25,808 nt of DNA from Pseudomonadota bacterium (lineage in GTDB: Bacteria > Pseudomonadota > Alphaproteobacteria > Rhizobiales > Rhizobiaceae), in assembly GCA_023399465.1 (NCBI GenBank), contig JAEWPB010000041.1, positions 1-25,808 of the forward strand, written 5' to 3'. This document shows, piece by piece, positions 1 through 8,753 of this stretch. Both the position numbers and the translations under genes were made by a program. The notes under the pieces were generated by a model, which had not been told where the DNA came from, did no database searches, and was given only the letters and a program-made list of their open reading frames with translations. Every line of letters starts with the position of its first letter. Position 1 is the first letter of the stretch.

Positions 1-1428
1 GACGCACTTGCCAACCCGGGAATGTCCGTCGAGGAGATTGTCCGCGCGGATGGCGTGGCACGTGCCTATGCACGTCCGGTGGCGTCGAACGGGGAAACCT
101 TCCTTGTCGTCGAAAGCGTGCTCGACAGCGAGCTTGCCGCCGGTTCGTTCGAAATCGCCGGGCTGTTGACACTGATCGGCATCGGCGTGCTCGTCGTCCA
201 GGGCGTGGCAACCTGGTTCATCACCGGACGGCTGTTTGCACCGCTCACCCGGCTTTCGCGCATCACCAGCGATGTCGCCGACGGCAATCTCGACATCGAG
301 ATCGGCAACCAGCAGCGCAAGGACGAAATCGGCACCATGGCGCGGGCACTCGAGCGTTTCCGCACCTCGCTGGTCGAGCAGCAGCAACTGGAGGCCGCGA
401 GCCGCGAAGCGCGCCAGCAGGCCGAAAGCGAACGTCAGGGCCGGATGGCCGAGCGTGAAGCCGAGGCACGGACACTGCAGGATGTCGTCAGCGCCCTCGA
501 CGAGGGTCTCGGACGGCTGGCCGGCGGCGATCTCGCCTATCAGATCGACCGGCGGTTCCCGCAGGACCTCGAAAGCCTGCGAGCGAACTTCAACTCGGCG
601 CTTGCGACGCTCAGCGACACGATGTCTGCCATCGGCGGCAATTCGGCGGCGGTCCGCGAAGGCACCGCGGAAATGCGCGCCGGCGCCGACCAGTTGTCCG
701 GGCGCACCGAGCGCCAGGCCGCGTCGCTGACCGAAACCGCCAGCGCCATCGGCGCCATCACCCAGTCGGTGCGGACCCAGATCACCCGCGCCGAGCAGGC
801 CGCCAAGCTTGCCGGCGATGCCCGCGGCGAAACCGACCAGTCCGGCCGCATCATGCAGGAAACGATTGCGGCGATGGAGGCGATCCAGGCCTCGTCGCGC
901 CAGATCAACCAGATCATCGGGGTAATCGACGAAATCGCCTTCCAGACAAACCTGCTGGCGCTGAATGCCGGCGTCGAGGCCGCCCGTGCCGGTGAATCCG
1001 GTCGTGGCTTTGCGGTCGTCGCGCAGGAAGTCCGCGAACTCGCCCAGCGCTCGGCAACCGCCGCCAAGGAGATCAGCGCACTGCTGAAGAAATCAACCGT
1101 GGAGGTCGAGCACGGCGTGTCGCTGGTCGAAAAGGCCGGCAGCGCACTTCAGGGCATCGGCGAACGTGTCGTGGCGATCAACGGGCAGATCGGGGAAATC
1201 ATGGAATCCACCCGCGAGGAGGCCGAGACGCTGAAGGAGATCAACACCGCCGTCAGCGAACTCGATGCCATGACCCAGCAGAATGCCGCGATGGTCGAGG
1301 AAACCACCGCCGCGGTCCACAAGCTCGCCGCCGAAGCCGGCGAAATGGACGGCCGGATCGGGCAGTTCGTGCTGGCTGCGGCCTATGACGACGCAGGCAC
1401 CGAAGAGCAGTGGCGCCGCGCAGGCTGA
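1..1428 (+). CDS. Methyl-accepting chemotaxis protein, 5' end outside the window
   Basis: The reading frame is open from base 1 (DALANPG precedes the first internal Met at base 22), so this is the C-terminal part of a longer gene. In order it shows the tail of an extracytoplasmic sensor region, a membrane segment (IAGLLTLIGIGVLVVQGVA, about bases 160-220), a HAMP domain, a helical linker, a second HAMP-like segment (GDLAYQIDRRF) and a full MCP signalling domain. The signalling hairpin tip is the conserved IDEIAFQTNLLALNAGVEAA stretch near bases 925-985, which binds CheA and CheW. The protein would pass ligand signals from the inner membrane to the flagellar motor. The C-terminus (EEQWRRAG) is not a clear CheR/CheB-tethering pentapeptide. 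The ligand cannot be inferred because most of the sensor domain is missing. A strong terminator follows directly. Confidence 0.93.
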   Translation, partial: DALANPGMSVEEIVRADGVARAYARPVASNGETFLVVESVLDSELAAGSFEIAGLLTLIGIGVLVVQGVATWFITGRLFAPLTRLSRITSDVADGNLDIEIGNQQRKDEIGTMARALERFRTSLVEQQQLEAASREARQQAESERQGRMAEREAEARTLQDVVSALDEGLGRLAGGDLAYQIDRRFPQDLESLRANFNSALATLSDTMSAIGGNSAAVREGTAEMRAGADQLSGRTERQAASLTETASAIGAITQSVRTQITRAEQAAKLAGDARGETDQSGRIMQETIAAMEAIQASSRQINQIIGVIDEIAFQTNLLALNAGVEAARAGESGRGFAVVAQEVRELAQRSATAAKEISALLKKSTVEVEHGVSLVEKAGSALQGIGERVVAINGQIGEIMESTREEAETLKEINTAVSELDAMTQQNAAMVEETTAAVHKLAAEAGEMDGRIGQFVLAAAYDDAGTEEQWRRAG

Positions 1429-1455
1429 GCCGCGCACCATCTGCTTTGAGCACAT

Positions 1456-1485
1456 AACGCGCCCGGATGATCCGGGCGCGTTTTT
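1456..1485 (+). terminator. Intrinsic terminator after the chemotaxis receptor
   Basis: Perfect 10-bp stem, CGCGCCCGGA (1458-1467) with TCCGGGCGCG (1471-1480), loop TGA, followed by five T. It lies 30 bases past the receptor stop and isolates that gene from the oxidoreductase downstream. Confidence 0.92.
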
Positions 1486-1502
1486 CGTTGGTACGATCGG
1501 GT

Positions 1503-1531
1503 TTGGCTTTTTGCTTCTGAGTACCTAGATG
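1503..1531 (+). promoter_or_regulatory. Possible sigma70-type promoter of the LLM oxidoreductase
   Basis: TTGGCT (1503-1508), 17-base spacer, TAGATG (1526-1531). It sits between the upstream terminator and the ATG at 1582. Only moderate matches to the consensus, so this is a candidate. Confidence 0.35.
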
Positions 1532-1581
1532 TGGATCTCTCTACCGACGCATTGTTCCCGCCATCAGCCCAGGTTTGTCCC

Positions 1582-2580
1582 ATGATCCCCTTCTCGATCC
1601 TCGACCTCTCCCCGATCACCCGGGACGGCAGCGTGGCGCAATCGCTCGCCAATTCGCGCCGCCTGGCGCAGGAGGCCGAGGCGGCCGGCTACGAACGGTT
1701 CTGGGTGGCGGAACATCATGGCATGACCGGCATCGCAAGTGCCGCGACTTCTCTGGTGATCTCCCATGTCGCCGCCGGCACGAAGAGCATCAGGGTGGGC
1801 TCGGGCGGCATCATGCTGCCGAACCATTCGCCGCTGGTGATCGCCGAACAGTTCGGCACGCTCGAAGCCCTCTACCCCGGACGCATCGACCTCGGCCTCG
1901 GTCGCGCGCCCGGCACCGACATGAACACCGCCCGGGCACTGCGCCGCAACATCGACGCGGCCGCCGCCAATTTCCCGCAGGATGTCGTCGAACTGATCGC
2001 CCTGCTCGGCCCCGCAGCCGAGGGGCAGCAGATCATCGCCGTGCCGGGGGTTAACTCCAACGTCCCCGTCTGGCTGCTGGGCTCCAGCCACTACAGCGCC
2101 CATCTTGCCGGCATGCTGGGGCTGCCCTTTGCCTTCGCCTCGCATTTTGCACCCGACATGCTGATGAGCGCACTGGAAATCTACCGCGAGCGTTTTCAGC
2201 CGTCGGCATATCTGGAAAAGCCGCATGTCATGGTCGGAGTGATGGGCGTGGCGGCCGCCAGTGACGAGGAAGCGGCCCACCTCTTTACCTCGATGCAGCA
2301 ATCCTTCGTTTCGCTCAGGCGCGGCGAACCGGTCCCCTTCCCGCCCCCAGTGAGTTCGATGGACGACTACTGGAGCCCGCAGGAAAAGATCATGGTCGAC
2401 CATACCTTGATGTATGCCGTCGTCGGCGGGCCTTCGACCATCCGCACAAGGATCGCCGCCTTCCTCGACATGACCGGAGCCGACGAACTGATCATCTCGA
2501 TGCCGATCTACGACATGGAGGCGCGGCTGAAATCGGTGAGGCTTTTCGGGCAGGCCTACGAGGCACTGGCGGCGGAGTAA
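1582..2580 (+). CDS. LLM class flavin-dependent oxidoreductase (luciferase-like)
   Basis: 332-residue protein of the bacterial-luciferase-like fold, closest in style to the single-component MsnO8/YhbW-type group. N-terminal PFSILDLSPI, then AEAAGYERFWVAEHHG, IRVGSGGIMLPNHSPLVIAEQ and YPGRIDLGLGRAPGTD are the hallmark strands and loops of the TIM barrel that holds FMN. Such enzymes use reduced flavin and oxygen on an organic substrate; the substrate here is not predictable. The ATG at 1582 is chosen over an upstream GTG at 1531 because the family motif begins immediately (MIPFSILDL) and an AGG lies eight to nine bases before it. It converges on the HAD phosphatase gene, and the two coding ends overlap by 25 bases. 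Confidence 0.9.
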   Translation: MIPFSILDLSPITRDGSVAQSLANSRRLAQEAEAAGYERFWVAEHHGMTGIASAATSLVISHVAAGTKSIRVGSGGIMLPNHSPLVIAEQFGTLEALYPGRIDLGLGRAPGTDMNTARALRRNIDAAAANFPQDVVELIALLGPAAEGQQIIAVPGVNSNVPVWLLGSSHYSAHLAGMLGLPFAFASHFAPDMLMSALEIYRERFQPSAYLEKPHVMVGVMGVAAASDEEAAHLFTSMQQSFVSLRRGEPVPFPPPVSSMDDYWSPQEKIMVDHTLMYAVVGGPSTIRTRIAAFLDMTGADELIISMPIYDMEARLKSVRLFGQAYEALAAE

Positions 2581-3215
2581 TCTCCCCGCGTCTTGACCAG
2601 CGTCCGGGTGATTTCCGCGACCTCGGAGAAAAACAGGTCGGGGCCGAGACTCTTGAGAAAATCGGGATCGGCCAGCCCCCAGCCGACAGAAGCGGCGCGA
2701 ACGCCTGCACTCCGGGCGGCTTCGATGTCGCGGGCCTCATCGCCGACCGCGAGCACCCGCCTCGGGTCGATCGACGTCGTCTTCAGCAACTGCCTGAACT
2801 TCCGGCCCTTTCCGAAGAGTGCGGCGCCACAGGCAAAATGATCGATCAGGTCGACATTGTCGCCAAGTGCGCCGCGAACGACGCGCTCACGATTGGATGT
2901 GACGATGGCGATCTTCGCGCCGGTCGCGCGGACCTCCGCCAGCATGTCCTCGACGCCGTGAAACAACCGGATGTCGGAGATATAGGCTTCGGCCTCGCGG
3001 CGCATGAAGGCGGCAATCATCGGCAGCTTCCAGAAAGGAACACCCATATGCGCGATGATCTCGCGATTGCCCTTGGAGCGCAGGCCTTCGAATTCGTCGT
3101 CCGAGAGCTGCCGGAAGCCGAAGCGTATCGCCGCCTTGTTGGTGGTGGCCACGAACCAGGCACGGGTATCGGCAAGGGTGCCGTCGAAATCGAAGATGAC
3201 CAATTCATAAGCCAT
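2556..3215 (-). CDS. HAD-superfamily hydrolase, phosphoglycolate phosphatase-like
   Basis: 219 residues, usual length for a subfamily IA HAD phosphatase. Motif I is D9-F-D11-G-T, with Asp9 the expected nucleophile and Asp11 the acid/base. Motif II is the T/S in IVTSNRE (residues 104-110), motif III a lysine around 136-139, and motif IV GDEARD (158-163), which binds Mg2+. The helical cap lies at about residues 16-85. The family dephosphorylates small phosphate esters; the substrate is unknown. It starts just downstream of the yebC terminator, so it probably has its own promoter. The 3' end overlaps the convergent oxidoreductase gene by 25 bases. Confidence 0.88.
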   Translation of the reverse strand: MAYELVIFDFDGTLADTRAWFVATTNKAAIRFGFRQLSDDEFEGLRSKGNREIIAHMGVPFWKLPMIAAFMRREAEAYISDIRLFHGVEDMLAEVRATGAKIAIVTSNRERVVRGALGDNVDLIDHFACGAALFGKGRKFRQLLKTTSIDPRRVLAVGDEARDIEAARSAGVRAASVGWGLADPDFLKSLGPDLFFSEVAEITRTLVKTRGDYSAASAS

Positions 3216-3229
3216 GATTGCAATTTATC

Positions 3230-3273
3230 TCCAAAAAGCAAAATGCCCGCACCTACTTAAGGCGCGGGCATTT
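3230..3273 (-). terminator. Intrinsic terminator of yebC
   Basis: On the minus strand AAATGCCCGC and GCGGGCATTT pair (plus-strand 3241-3250 with 3264-3273), followed by TTGCTTTTTGG. Located 16 bases past the yebC stop. Confidence 0.85.
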
Positions 3274-3288
3274 CAGCAATAAGGATGG

Positions 3289-4035
3289 TCAGGCAGAGAG
3301 CTTCGCCATCACCTCTTCGGAAACCTCGAAGTTCGAATAGACATTCTGGACGTCGTCATCGTCTTCAAGGTTATCGATGAGCTTCAGCAGCGACTGGGCC
3401 TTTTCCTCATCGACGGGAACCGTGTTCTGGGCCTTCCAGATCGCCTTCACCGTTTCGGCTTCGCCGAGCGTTGCTTCCAGCGCCTTCGAGACTTCACCGA
3501 TATCTTCGAAGGCGCAATAGATGGTGTGGCCGTCCTCGTCGGTCTCGACATCGTCGGCACCGGCCTCGATGGCGGCTTCCATCACCTTGTCGGCGTCACC
3601 GGCGGAAAGCTTGTAGGTAATTTCACCGACGTGATCGAAGGAGAAGGAGACCGAACCGGTTTCGCCGAGCGCACCGCCCGCCTTGGTGAAGATCGAGCGT
3701 ACGTTGGATGCCGTACGGTTGCGGTTGTCGGTCAGAGCCTCGACGATCACCGCCGTGCCGCCCGGACCGTAGCCTTCGTAGCGGACTTCATCGTAGTTCT
3801 CGCCGTCGTTGCCAGCCGCCTTCTTGATGGCGCGCTCGATATTGTCCTTCGGCATCGACTGCGCCTTGGCGTTCTGGATCGCCAGGCGCAGGCGCGGGTT
3901 CATCGTCGGGTCGGGCATGCCGGCCTTCGCGGCCACGGTGATTTCACGCGCGAGCTTGGAGAACATTTTCGACCGCACGGAATCCTGACGGCCCTTGCGG
4001 TGCATGATGTTTTTAAACTGTGAATGGCCAGCCAT
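3289..4035 (-). CDS. yebC: YebC/PmpR-family DNA-binding protein
   Basis: 248 residues beginning MAGHSQFKNIMHRKGRQD, the invariant N-terminus of the family, which is why the ATG at 4035 is preferred over one nine codons upstream. The conserved core KMFSKLAREITVAAK, NPRLRLAIQNAKAQSMPKDN and YGPGGTAVIVEALTDN is intact, and the acidic C-terminal domain (ETDEDGHTIYC, EDDDDVQNVYSNFE) is complete. Members were described as transcriptional regulators (for example PmpR of quorum sensing in Pseudomonas). More recent work links some of them to relief of ribosome stalling, so the cellular role is not settled. In rhizobia yebC is often near ruvC/ruvA; that cluster is not within this window. Confidence 0.96.
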   Translation of the reverse strand: MAGHSQFKNIMHRKGRQDSVRSKMFSKLAREITVAAKAGMPDPTMNPRLRLAIQNAKAQSMPKDNIERAIKKAAGNDGENYDEVRYEGYGPGGTAVIVEALTDNRNRTASNVRSIFTKAGGALGETGSVSFSFDHVGEITYKLSAGDADKVMEAAIEAGADDVETDEDGHTIYCAFEDIGEVSKALEATLGEAETVKAIWKAQNTVPVDEEKAQSLLKLIDNLEDDDDVQNVYSNFEVSEEVMAKLSA

Positions 4036-4133
4036 GGCACCCCTGTTCCGGTTTTGCGCCAAGGATCACGAATCCACCCCCACGAATGGGTCAGGATTAT
4101 TCATCCCTGGCGATATTTATTTTGGATGCCGCC

Positions 4134-4162
4134 TTATAAGTGCGAAGAGGTTCGCTTTCAAG
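4134..4162 (-). promoter_or_regulatory. Promoter of yebC
   Basis: On the minus strand CTTGAA, 17-base spacer, TTATAA (plus-strand 4157-4162 and 4134-4139). This is a strong match to alphaproteobacterial housekeeping promoters. It implies a leader of roughly 90 bases before the ATG at 4035. Confidence 0.65.
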
Positions 4163-4245
4163 TAAAAGCTCCGGAATTCGCCAATCGGTTCAGTGAAGGC
4201 GCACCGGCACACCGCCGCGGCATCCGGCAAGCGCGCCAGTATACC

Positions 4246-5073
4246 TCAAACGCCATCCAGCACGAGGATCAACGGCCGGCGCGGCAGGCTGCCGAGCGCC
4301 ACGCTGACCGAGGCGCTGCCGGAAAACCGGCGATCGAAATCGCCGTCGAACATCGCCAGGAAACTATCGATCGGCGGCCCCCGCCGGTGCATCGGCAGGA
4401 TCAGTGCCGAGCGCAGCTGCTTGACGACGCGACTCATGCTCTGCGCCCCCATCGTCAGTCCGCCGTCGACCGGCACCATCACCACGTCGAGGCGGCCGAT
4501 GGCGGCGTAATGGGTCGGATCCAGTTCATGATGGAGGTGGCCGAGATGCCCGATGCAAAGACCGGCAACCTCGAAGATGAAGATCGAATTGGCATCAGGC
4601 TCCATCCCGCCATAGGAGCGGATATCGGTGGTGACATTGCGCACCAGCACGTCGCCGACCTCGAGATAGTGCAACGCCGGACCCGCCCCGTCGTCACCCC
4701 AGCCATGGAGGACATGGCGGATCGCCGGATCGGGCACCAGGGTGTAGTGGGTCATATGGGCCTTGTTCATGGTTACGACCGTTGGCGGCGGATCGGGCCG
4801 GTAGGCGCCGTTATAGTCGGTGGCGATGGTGACGCCGCCGGGCGTCTCGATCAGGAACGTCGAGTGGCCGAGAAAGGTGATCATCACCGTCCCCTGCTCG
4901 GCTTGCGCCACCAGCGGAGCGCCCGCATCAAAGGCGACCAGCCGCGCCTTGGGAAGATTTTCAGCAATCGCCTGACACTGGCTCGGCAACCGCGCCGATG
5001 CCTGCGCACGGGCCGGCCCTGATGCGGCAAACGAGATCATAAGCGAAAGCAGCAGAATGAGCGGAAAAGGCAT
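4246..5073 (-). CDS. Exported metallo-beta-lactamase-fold protein
   Basis: 275 residues. Residues 1-23 look like a Sec signal peptide (PFPLILLLSLMISFAASG followed by ARAQ), so the protein should be periplasmic. After it come VMITFLGHSTFLIETPGGVTI, the opening beta strands of the Beta-lactamase_3/UPF0173-like fold, then IGHLGHLHHELD and VDVVMVPVDGG-like strands ending in ILPMH. The canonical HxHxDH zinc motif is not present as such: the equivalent region reads NKAHMTHYT, retaining two histidines but no aspartate. A hydrolase role is therefore inferred only from fold. It lies 166 bases downstream of the ymdB-type gene on the same strand, so it may be a distal member of that transcript. Confidence 0.75.
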   Translation of the reverse strand: MPFPLILLLSLMISFAASGPARAQASARLPSQCQAIAENLPKARLVAFDAGAPLVAQAEQGTVMITFLGHSTFLIETPGGVTIATDYNGAYRPDPPPTVVTMNKAHMTHYTLVPDPAIRHVLHGWGDDGAGPALHYLEVGDVLVRNVTTDIRSYGGMEPDANSIFIFEVAGLCIGHLGHLHHELDPTHYAAIGRLDVVMVPVDGGLTMGAQSMSRVVKQLRSALILPMHRRGPPIDSFLAMFDGDFDRRFSGSASVSVALGSLPRRPLILVLDGV

Positions 5074-5239
5074 GGGCAGCTCCGGTCATCGACAGCGAAA
5101 CTATGCCGGGGCGGTCGCCGCCGGTCGAGGGGCACGCCGTGCCCGTCCGATCACAATTCCGTCACTGCCGGGATCAAGGCCTGCCCGCTGAATGCCTGCC
5201 CCATGCGGGCCCGTCTCCGATACACGGCCCGCGGCCTTC

Positions 5240-6064
5240 TCAGCGCCAGAACTCCGGCACGGTCTCGGCAAGCCGGGCGCCGAGGCGAAGGGGCGCGATC
5301 TTTTCGGCAAGTCCGGTACGATCGGAGATCTCGACGCCGACACCGCAGATCGTCGCCGGGCCGTTGGCAGCCTCGAAACGCCCCTTCGGCATCTTCGAAA
5401 TGAAGCGGTTCAGCGGCTCTTCCTTGTCCATGCCGAGCGAGGAATCGTAGTCGCCGCACATGCCGGCATCCGACATGTAGGCGGTGCCGCCGTTGAGGAT
5501 CTGGTGGTCGGCGGTCGGCACGTGCGTATGGGTGCCGACGACGAAGCTGGCGCGGCCATCGACGAAATGACCGAAACACTGCTTTTCGCTGGTCGCCTCG
5601 GCATGGAAGTCGAACACGACGGCATCGGCCTGTTCCTTCAGCGGGCAGGCCGCGAGGATGGTTTCAGCGCACTTGAAGGGATCGTCAAGCTCAGGATGCA
5701 TGAACACCCGTCCCATGATGTTGGCGACGAGGATGCGGGCGCCGTTGCGTGCATAGTAAAGCCCCGATCCCCGCCCCGGCGTGCCGGCAGGATAGTTCGC
5801 GGGCCGCAGGAACTGGTCGTGGCGCTCGCAGAAGGACACCGCCTCCTTCTGATCCCAGACGTGGTTGCCTGTCGTCACCACGTCGGCGCCGGCGTTGATG
5901 GTTTCGAGATAGATGTCCTCGGTGATGCCGAAGCCACCGGCGGCGTTCTCGCCGTTGACAATGACGAAATCGAGCTTGAGGTCGGAAATCAGCCCCGGCA
6001 ATCGGTCCCAGACCGCCGTACGTCCCGATTTTCCCACCATGTCGCCCAAGAACAGCAGCCGCAT
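5240..6064 (-). CDS. ymdB: YmdB-family metallophosphoesterase (TIGR00282)
   Basis: 274 residues, normal family length. Metal ligands are all visible: D8 in GDMVG, E39-N40 in NGENAAGG, N67-H68 in GNHVWD, H154 in DFHAEATSEK, and H179 and H181 in GTHTHVPTAD. In Bacillus YmdB is a phosphodiesterase acting on 2',3'-cyclic nucleotides; activity in rhizobia is inferred. Start codon ATG (MRLLFLGD) lies 15 bases after the stop of the cyclo-ligase gene on the same strand, a typical operon spacing. The cyclo-ligase/YmdB pairing is common in alphaproteobacteria. Confidence 0.93.
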   Translation of the reverse strand: MRLLFLGDMVGKSGRTAVWDRLPGLISDLKLDFVIVNGENAAGGFGITEDIYLETINAGADVVTTGNHVWDQKEAVSFCERHDQFLRPANYPAGTPGRGSGLYYARNGARILVANIMGRVFMHPELDDPFKCAETILAACPLKEQADAVVFDFHAEATSEKQCFGHFVDGRASFVVGTHTHVPTADHQILNGGTAYMSDAGMCGDYDSSLGMDKEEPLNRFISKMPKGRFEAANGPATICGVGVEISDRTGLAEKIAPLRLGARLAETVPEFWR

Positions 6065-6079
6065 CCGGTCATCCGTATA

Positions 6080-6658
6080 TTATCTGAAGTGTCGCAATCC
6101 GCTTTCGGTAAGGACGGCGTCCAAGCCGACATCGTGCGGTTCCGCGGGCACATGTGCCACTTCCTGTATGTCGAATGCAATGCCGATCAGCCGCGGTTCC
6201 AGCCCTTTTTTGCGGATTTGATCGATTGCCCGATCATAAAACCCGGCGCCGTAGCCGATGCGGTGGCCGGTGGCGTCGAAAGCGGCAAGCGGCACCAGCA
6301 TGATCACGGGATCCACTTCCCCGGCCTCCGGTCCCGGACCTGCCGTGCCGAAGCCGGTATCGACCAGTTCGGCGCCGGCGACGAGTTCGCGAAAGACGAT
6401 GGTTTCCTTGCTGACGACCACGGGCAGGCTGAGGCGGGCGCCACGGGCGCGAAGCCGCGCCATCAGCGGTCGCACGTCCATCTCTGAGCGGATGGGGAAA
6501 AAGCCGGAAATGACGGCGCCCGGCTCGAACTCGATCTCGCCCCCCGCATGATCGGCGATCGCCAGGCTCTTTTCGATCCGCAATTCCGGCGAAATCGCAT
6601 CGCGCAGCGCCAGACACTCCTTCCGGAGCCTGGCTTTCTTTTCCCTGTTGGTGGTCAT
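6080..6658 (-). CDS. fau: 5-formyltetrahydrofolate cyclo-ligase
   Basis: 192 residues. The enzyme uses ATP to convert 5-formyl-THF to 5,10-methenyl-THF, returning folate to one-carbon metabolism. Seen: N-terminal basic helix KKARLRKECLALRD, FFPIRSEMDVRPL, LVPLAAFDATGHRIGYGAGFYDR (the GYGxGFYDR nucleotide-binding/catalytic loop, residues 135-143) and C-terminal PAEPHDVGLDAVLTE. The ATG at 6658 is chosen over one 35 codons upstream because AGGA lies eight bases before it and the family begins here; the upstream extension (RARLFGAGAACMG) looks non-coding. First gene of a two-gene unit with ymdB. Usually linked to 6S RNA, from which it is separated here. Confidence 0.93.
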   Translation of the reverse strand: MTTNREKKARLRKECLALRDAISPELRIEKSLAIADHAGGEIEFEPGAVISGFFPIRSEMDVRPLMARLRARGARLSLPVVVSKETIVFRELVAGAELVDTGFGTAGPGPEAGEVDPVIMLVPLAAFDATGHRIGYGAGFYDRAIDQIRKKGLEPRLIGIAFDIQEVAHVPAEPHDVGLDAVLTESGLRHFR

Positions 6659-6851
6659 TACATATCCTGAATACGGGGCGAAGCGGCACGCACAATAGCG
6701 GCTGGACCGCCCCATGCAAGCCGCGCCCGCCCCGAAAAGACGAGCGCGAAGGGGCACTTCCAACGGGTACGATCACGGGGCGTGACTTCCGTCTATCCAT
6801 CCGTATATGCTGCGATTTGCAAATGACCGACAGCCGCAGCGGGGTGAGTTG

Positions 6852-8738
6852 ATGCCTGCAGTTCTGTTTCCGGGCAACGTCAACGGGGCGCCTCCGTTTC
6901 TGGCGCAAAGCGAGATGCTCGCGCGCATTTCGTCCCTCGACTGGGATGCAACGCCCCTTGGCCCGCTCGCCACGTGGACCGGCACTCTAACATCCGCCAC
7001 CCGCATGATCCTGACATCGCCGGTGCCGATGGCCATCCTCGCCGGGCGCAGCGGCGTGATGATCTACAACGATGCCTATATCGGGCTTGCCGGAAAGCGG
7101 CATCCCGAAGCGCTCGGTTCCTCGGTGTTCGACAGCTGGCCCGAGGTCGCCGATTTCAACCATCAGGTCATCCACCGGGTCCTAGCGGGCGAACCCGTTT
7201 CCTTCTCCGACCGGGAATTCACCTTCTACCGCAACAACGAGGCCGAACAGGTCTTTCTCGATCTCGACTACAGCCCGCTTGTCGACGAAAGCGGCGAAGT
7301 CGTTGCCGTGCTGGCGCTTGTCGTCGACAAGACCGAAGCCGTGCATGCGAAACACGATCTCGCCCGCAGCCAGGAGCAGCTGAGCATGGCGCTGCGCACC
7401 TCCGACATCGTCGGCATCTGGGACTGGGATGTCGTCCACGATCGCATTTTCGCCGACGAGAGCTTCGCCCAGCTCTACAGCGTCAAGGTGGAGGATGCGA
7501 GCAAGGGCGCGCCATTCGCCGCCTACCTTGCCGCGATTCACGCCGAAGACCTTTCGACCGTCGCCGATGCCATCCGCCACGCCATCAAGACAGGCGACGA
7601 CTTCTCCCAGGAATTCCGGCTCGTCCAGAGGAATGGCGGCATTCACTGGGTCCTGGCGCAGGGAAAGCCGATTTTCGACGACAGCGGCGTTTGCGTGCGC
7701 TTCCCCGGGGTCGTCGTCGACATCACCGAGCACAAGTCTTCAGCCGAGGCACTCGCCCGGTCCGAGGCGGCCTTGCGAACGCTTGCCAACGCCATGCCGC
7801 AGATCGTCTGGTCATCGCGCCCGGATGGCGAGACCGATTACTACAATGCCCGCTGGCACGAATTTACCGGCACGAACGATGCTTCCTGGCCTGAACTGCT
7901 GCATGACGAGGACAAGGCCGCAGCCCGGGAAAACTGGCTGGCATGCCTGAGAACCGGCGAACCGTTCCAGCGCGAAGTGCGCCTGCTCGACGCCGGCGGG
8001 CATTATCGCTGGATGCTGGCACGCGCCCTTCCCGACCGCAATGCCGCCGGCAGGATCGAACGCTGGTACGGCAGCTTTACCGACATCCACGACACCCGTC
8101 TGATTGCCGCCGAGCGCGAGATCGTCGCCAACGAGCTCAGCCACCGGATCAAGAACATCTTTGCCGTACTGAGCGGCATCATCGGCCTGTCGGTGCGTTC
8201 GGCGCCGGAAGCGCAGGCGTTCGCCGAGCAATTGCGCCGCCGGATCGAAGCCATGGGCCGTGCCCACGACCTCGTACGCCCGCGCTCCGCCGATCTGGCT
8301 TCGGGTAGCCGCACGTCGCTCTTCGCCCTGATCGGCCGGCTCATGGAACCCTTCGTCGACAACCCGGAGAACCCGGCATCGCGCCTGCTGGTGACCGGCG
8401 AGGACGTGACGGCTGGCGACGCGGCGGCAACGCCCCTTGCCCTGCTGGTACACGAACTGGCGACCAACGCTGCCAAGTATGGCGCACTCGCGCAGGCCAG
8501 CGGGCAGATCCGGGTAACCGGCGCCCGGCAGGGCGACAGCTATCTCCTGGTCTGGGAGGAGACCGGCGGACCACCTGTCCGTACTGCGCCGCCGGAAGAG
8601 GGTTTCGGCACCCGGCTGGTACGCATCAGCGTCGAGGGCCAGCTTTCGGGTAAGCTGACGCGCCAATGGATCGAAACAGGCCTGCGCGTCGAAATCCTCG
8701 TTCCGGTCACAGCGCTCGGTGCCGGCGACAAGCCCTGA
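6852..8738 (+). CDS. PAS-domain HWE-family sensor histidine kinase
   Basis: 628 residues, no membrane segment, so a soluble sensor kinase. Three PAS-type domains can be laid out at about 30-165, 175-298 (ends FPGVVVDITEHK, a PAC motif) and 305-420 (ends WYGSFTDIHDTR). The HWE kinase core follows: H-box ELSHRIKNIFAVL with phospho-acceptor H431, N-box LLVHELATNAAKYG (N539) and the WxE motif W568-E570 that gives the family part of its name. Start at 6852 is preferred because GGGGTG precedes it; an in-frame ATG at 6807 has no ribosome site. PAS1 and PAS2 could bind flavin or another small ligand, but no light-sensing LOV signature (GRNCRFLQ) is present. No response regulator lies beside it, so it is an orphan kinase. 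Partner and signal unknown. Confidence 0.93.
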   Translation: MPAVLFPGNVNGAPPFLAQSEMLARISSLDWDATPLGPLATWTGTLTSATRMILTSPVPMAILAGRSGVMIYNDAYIGLAGKRHPEALGSSVFDSWPEVADFNHQVIHRVLAGEPVSFSDREFTFYRNNEAEQVFLDLDYSPLVDESGEVVAVLALVVDKTEAVHAKHDLARSQEQLSMALRTSDIVGIWDWDVVHDRIFADESFAQLYSVKVEDASKGAPFAAYLAAIHAEDLSTVADAIRHAIKTGDDFSQEFRLVQRNGGIHWVLAQGKPIFDDSGVCVRFPGVVVDITEHKSSAEALARSEAALRTLANAMPQIVWSSRPDGETDYYNARWHEFTGTNDASWPELLHDEDKAAARENWLACLRTGEPFQREVRLLDAGGHYRWMLARALPDRNAAGRIERWYGSFTDIHDTRLIAAEREIVANELSHRIKNIFAVLSGIIGLSVRSAPEAQAFAEQLRRRIEAMGRAHDLVRPRSADLASGSRTSLFALIGRLMEPFVDNPENPASRLLVTGEDVTAGDAAATPLALLVHELATNAAKYGALAQASGQIRVTGARQGDSYLLVWEETGGPPVRTAPPEEGFGTRLVRISVEGQLSGKLTRQWIETGLRVEILVPVTALGAGDKP

Positions 8739-8753
8739 GGACGACCGAACCAC

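Noticed and set aside
5192..6487. 431-codon plus-strand frame across ymdB and the cyclo-ligase gene
   Set aside because: It is a shadow of two well-supported minus-strand genes and shows no domain.
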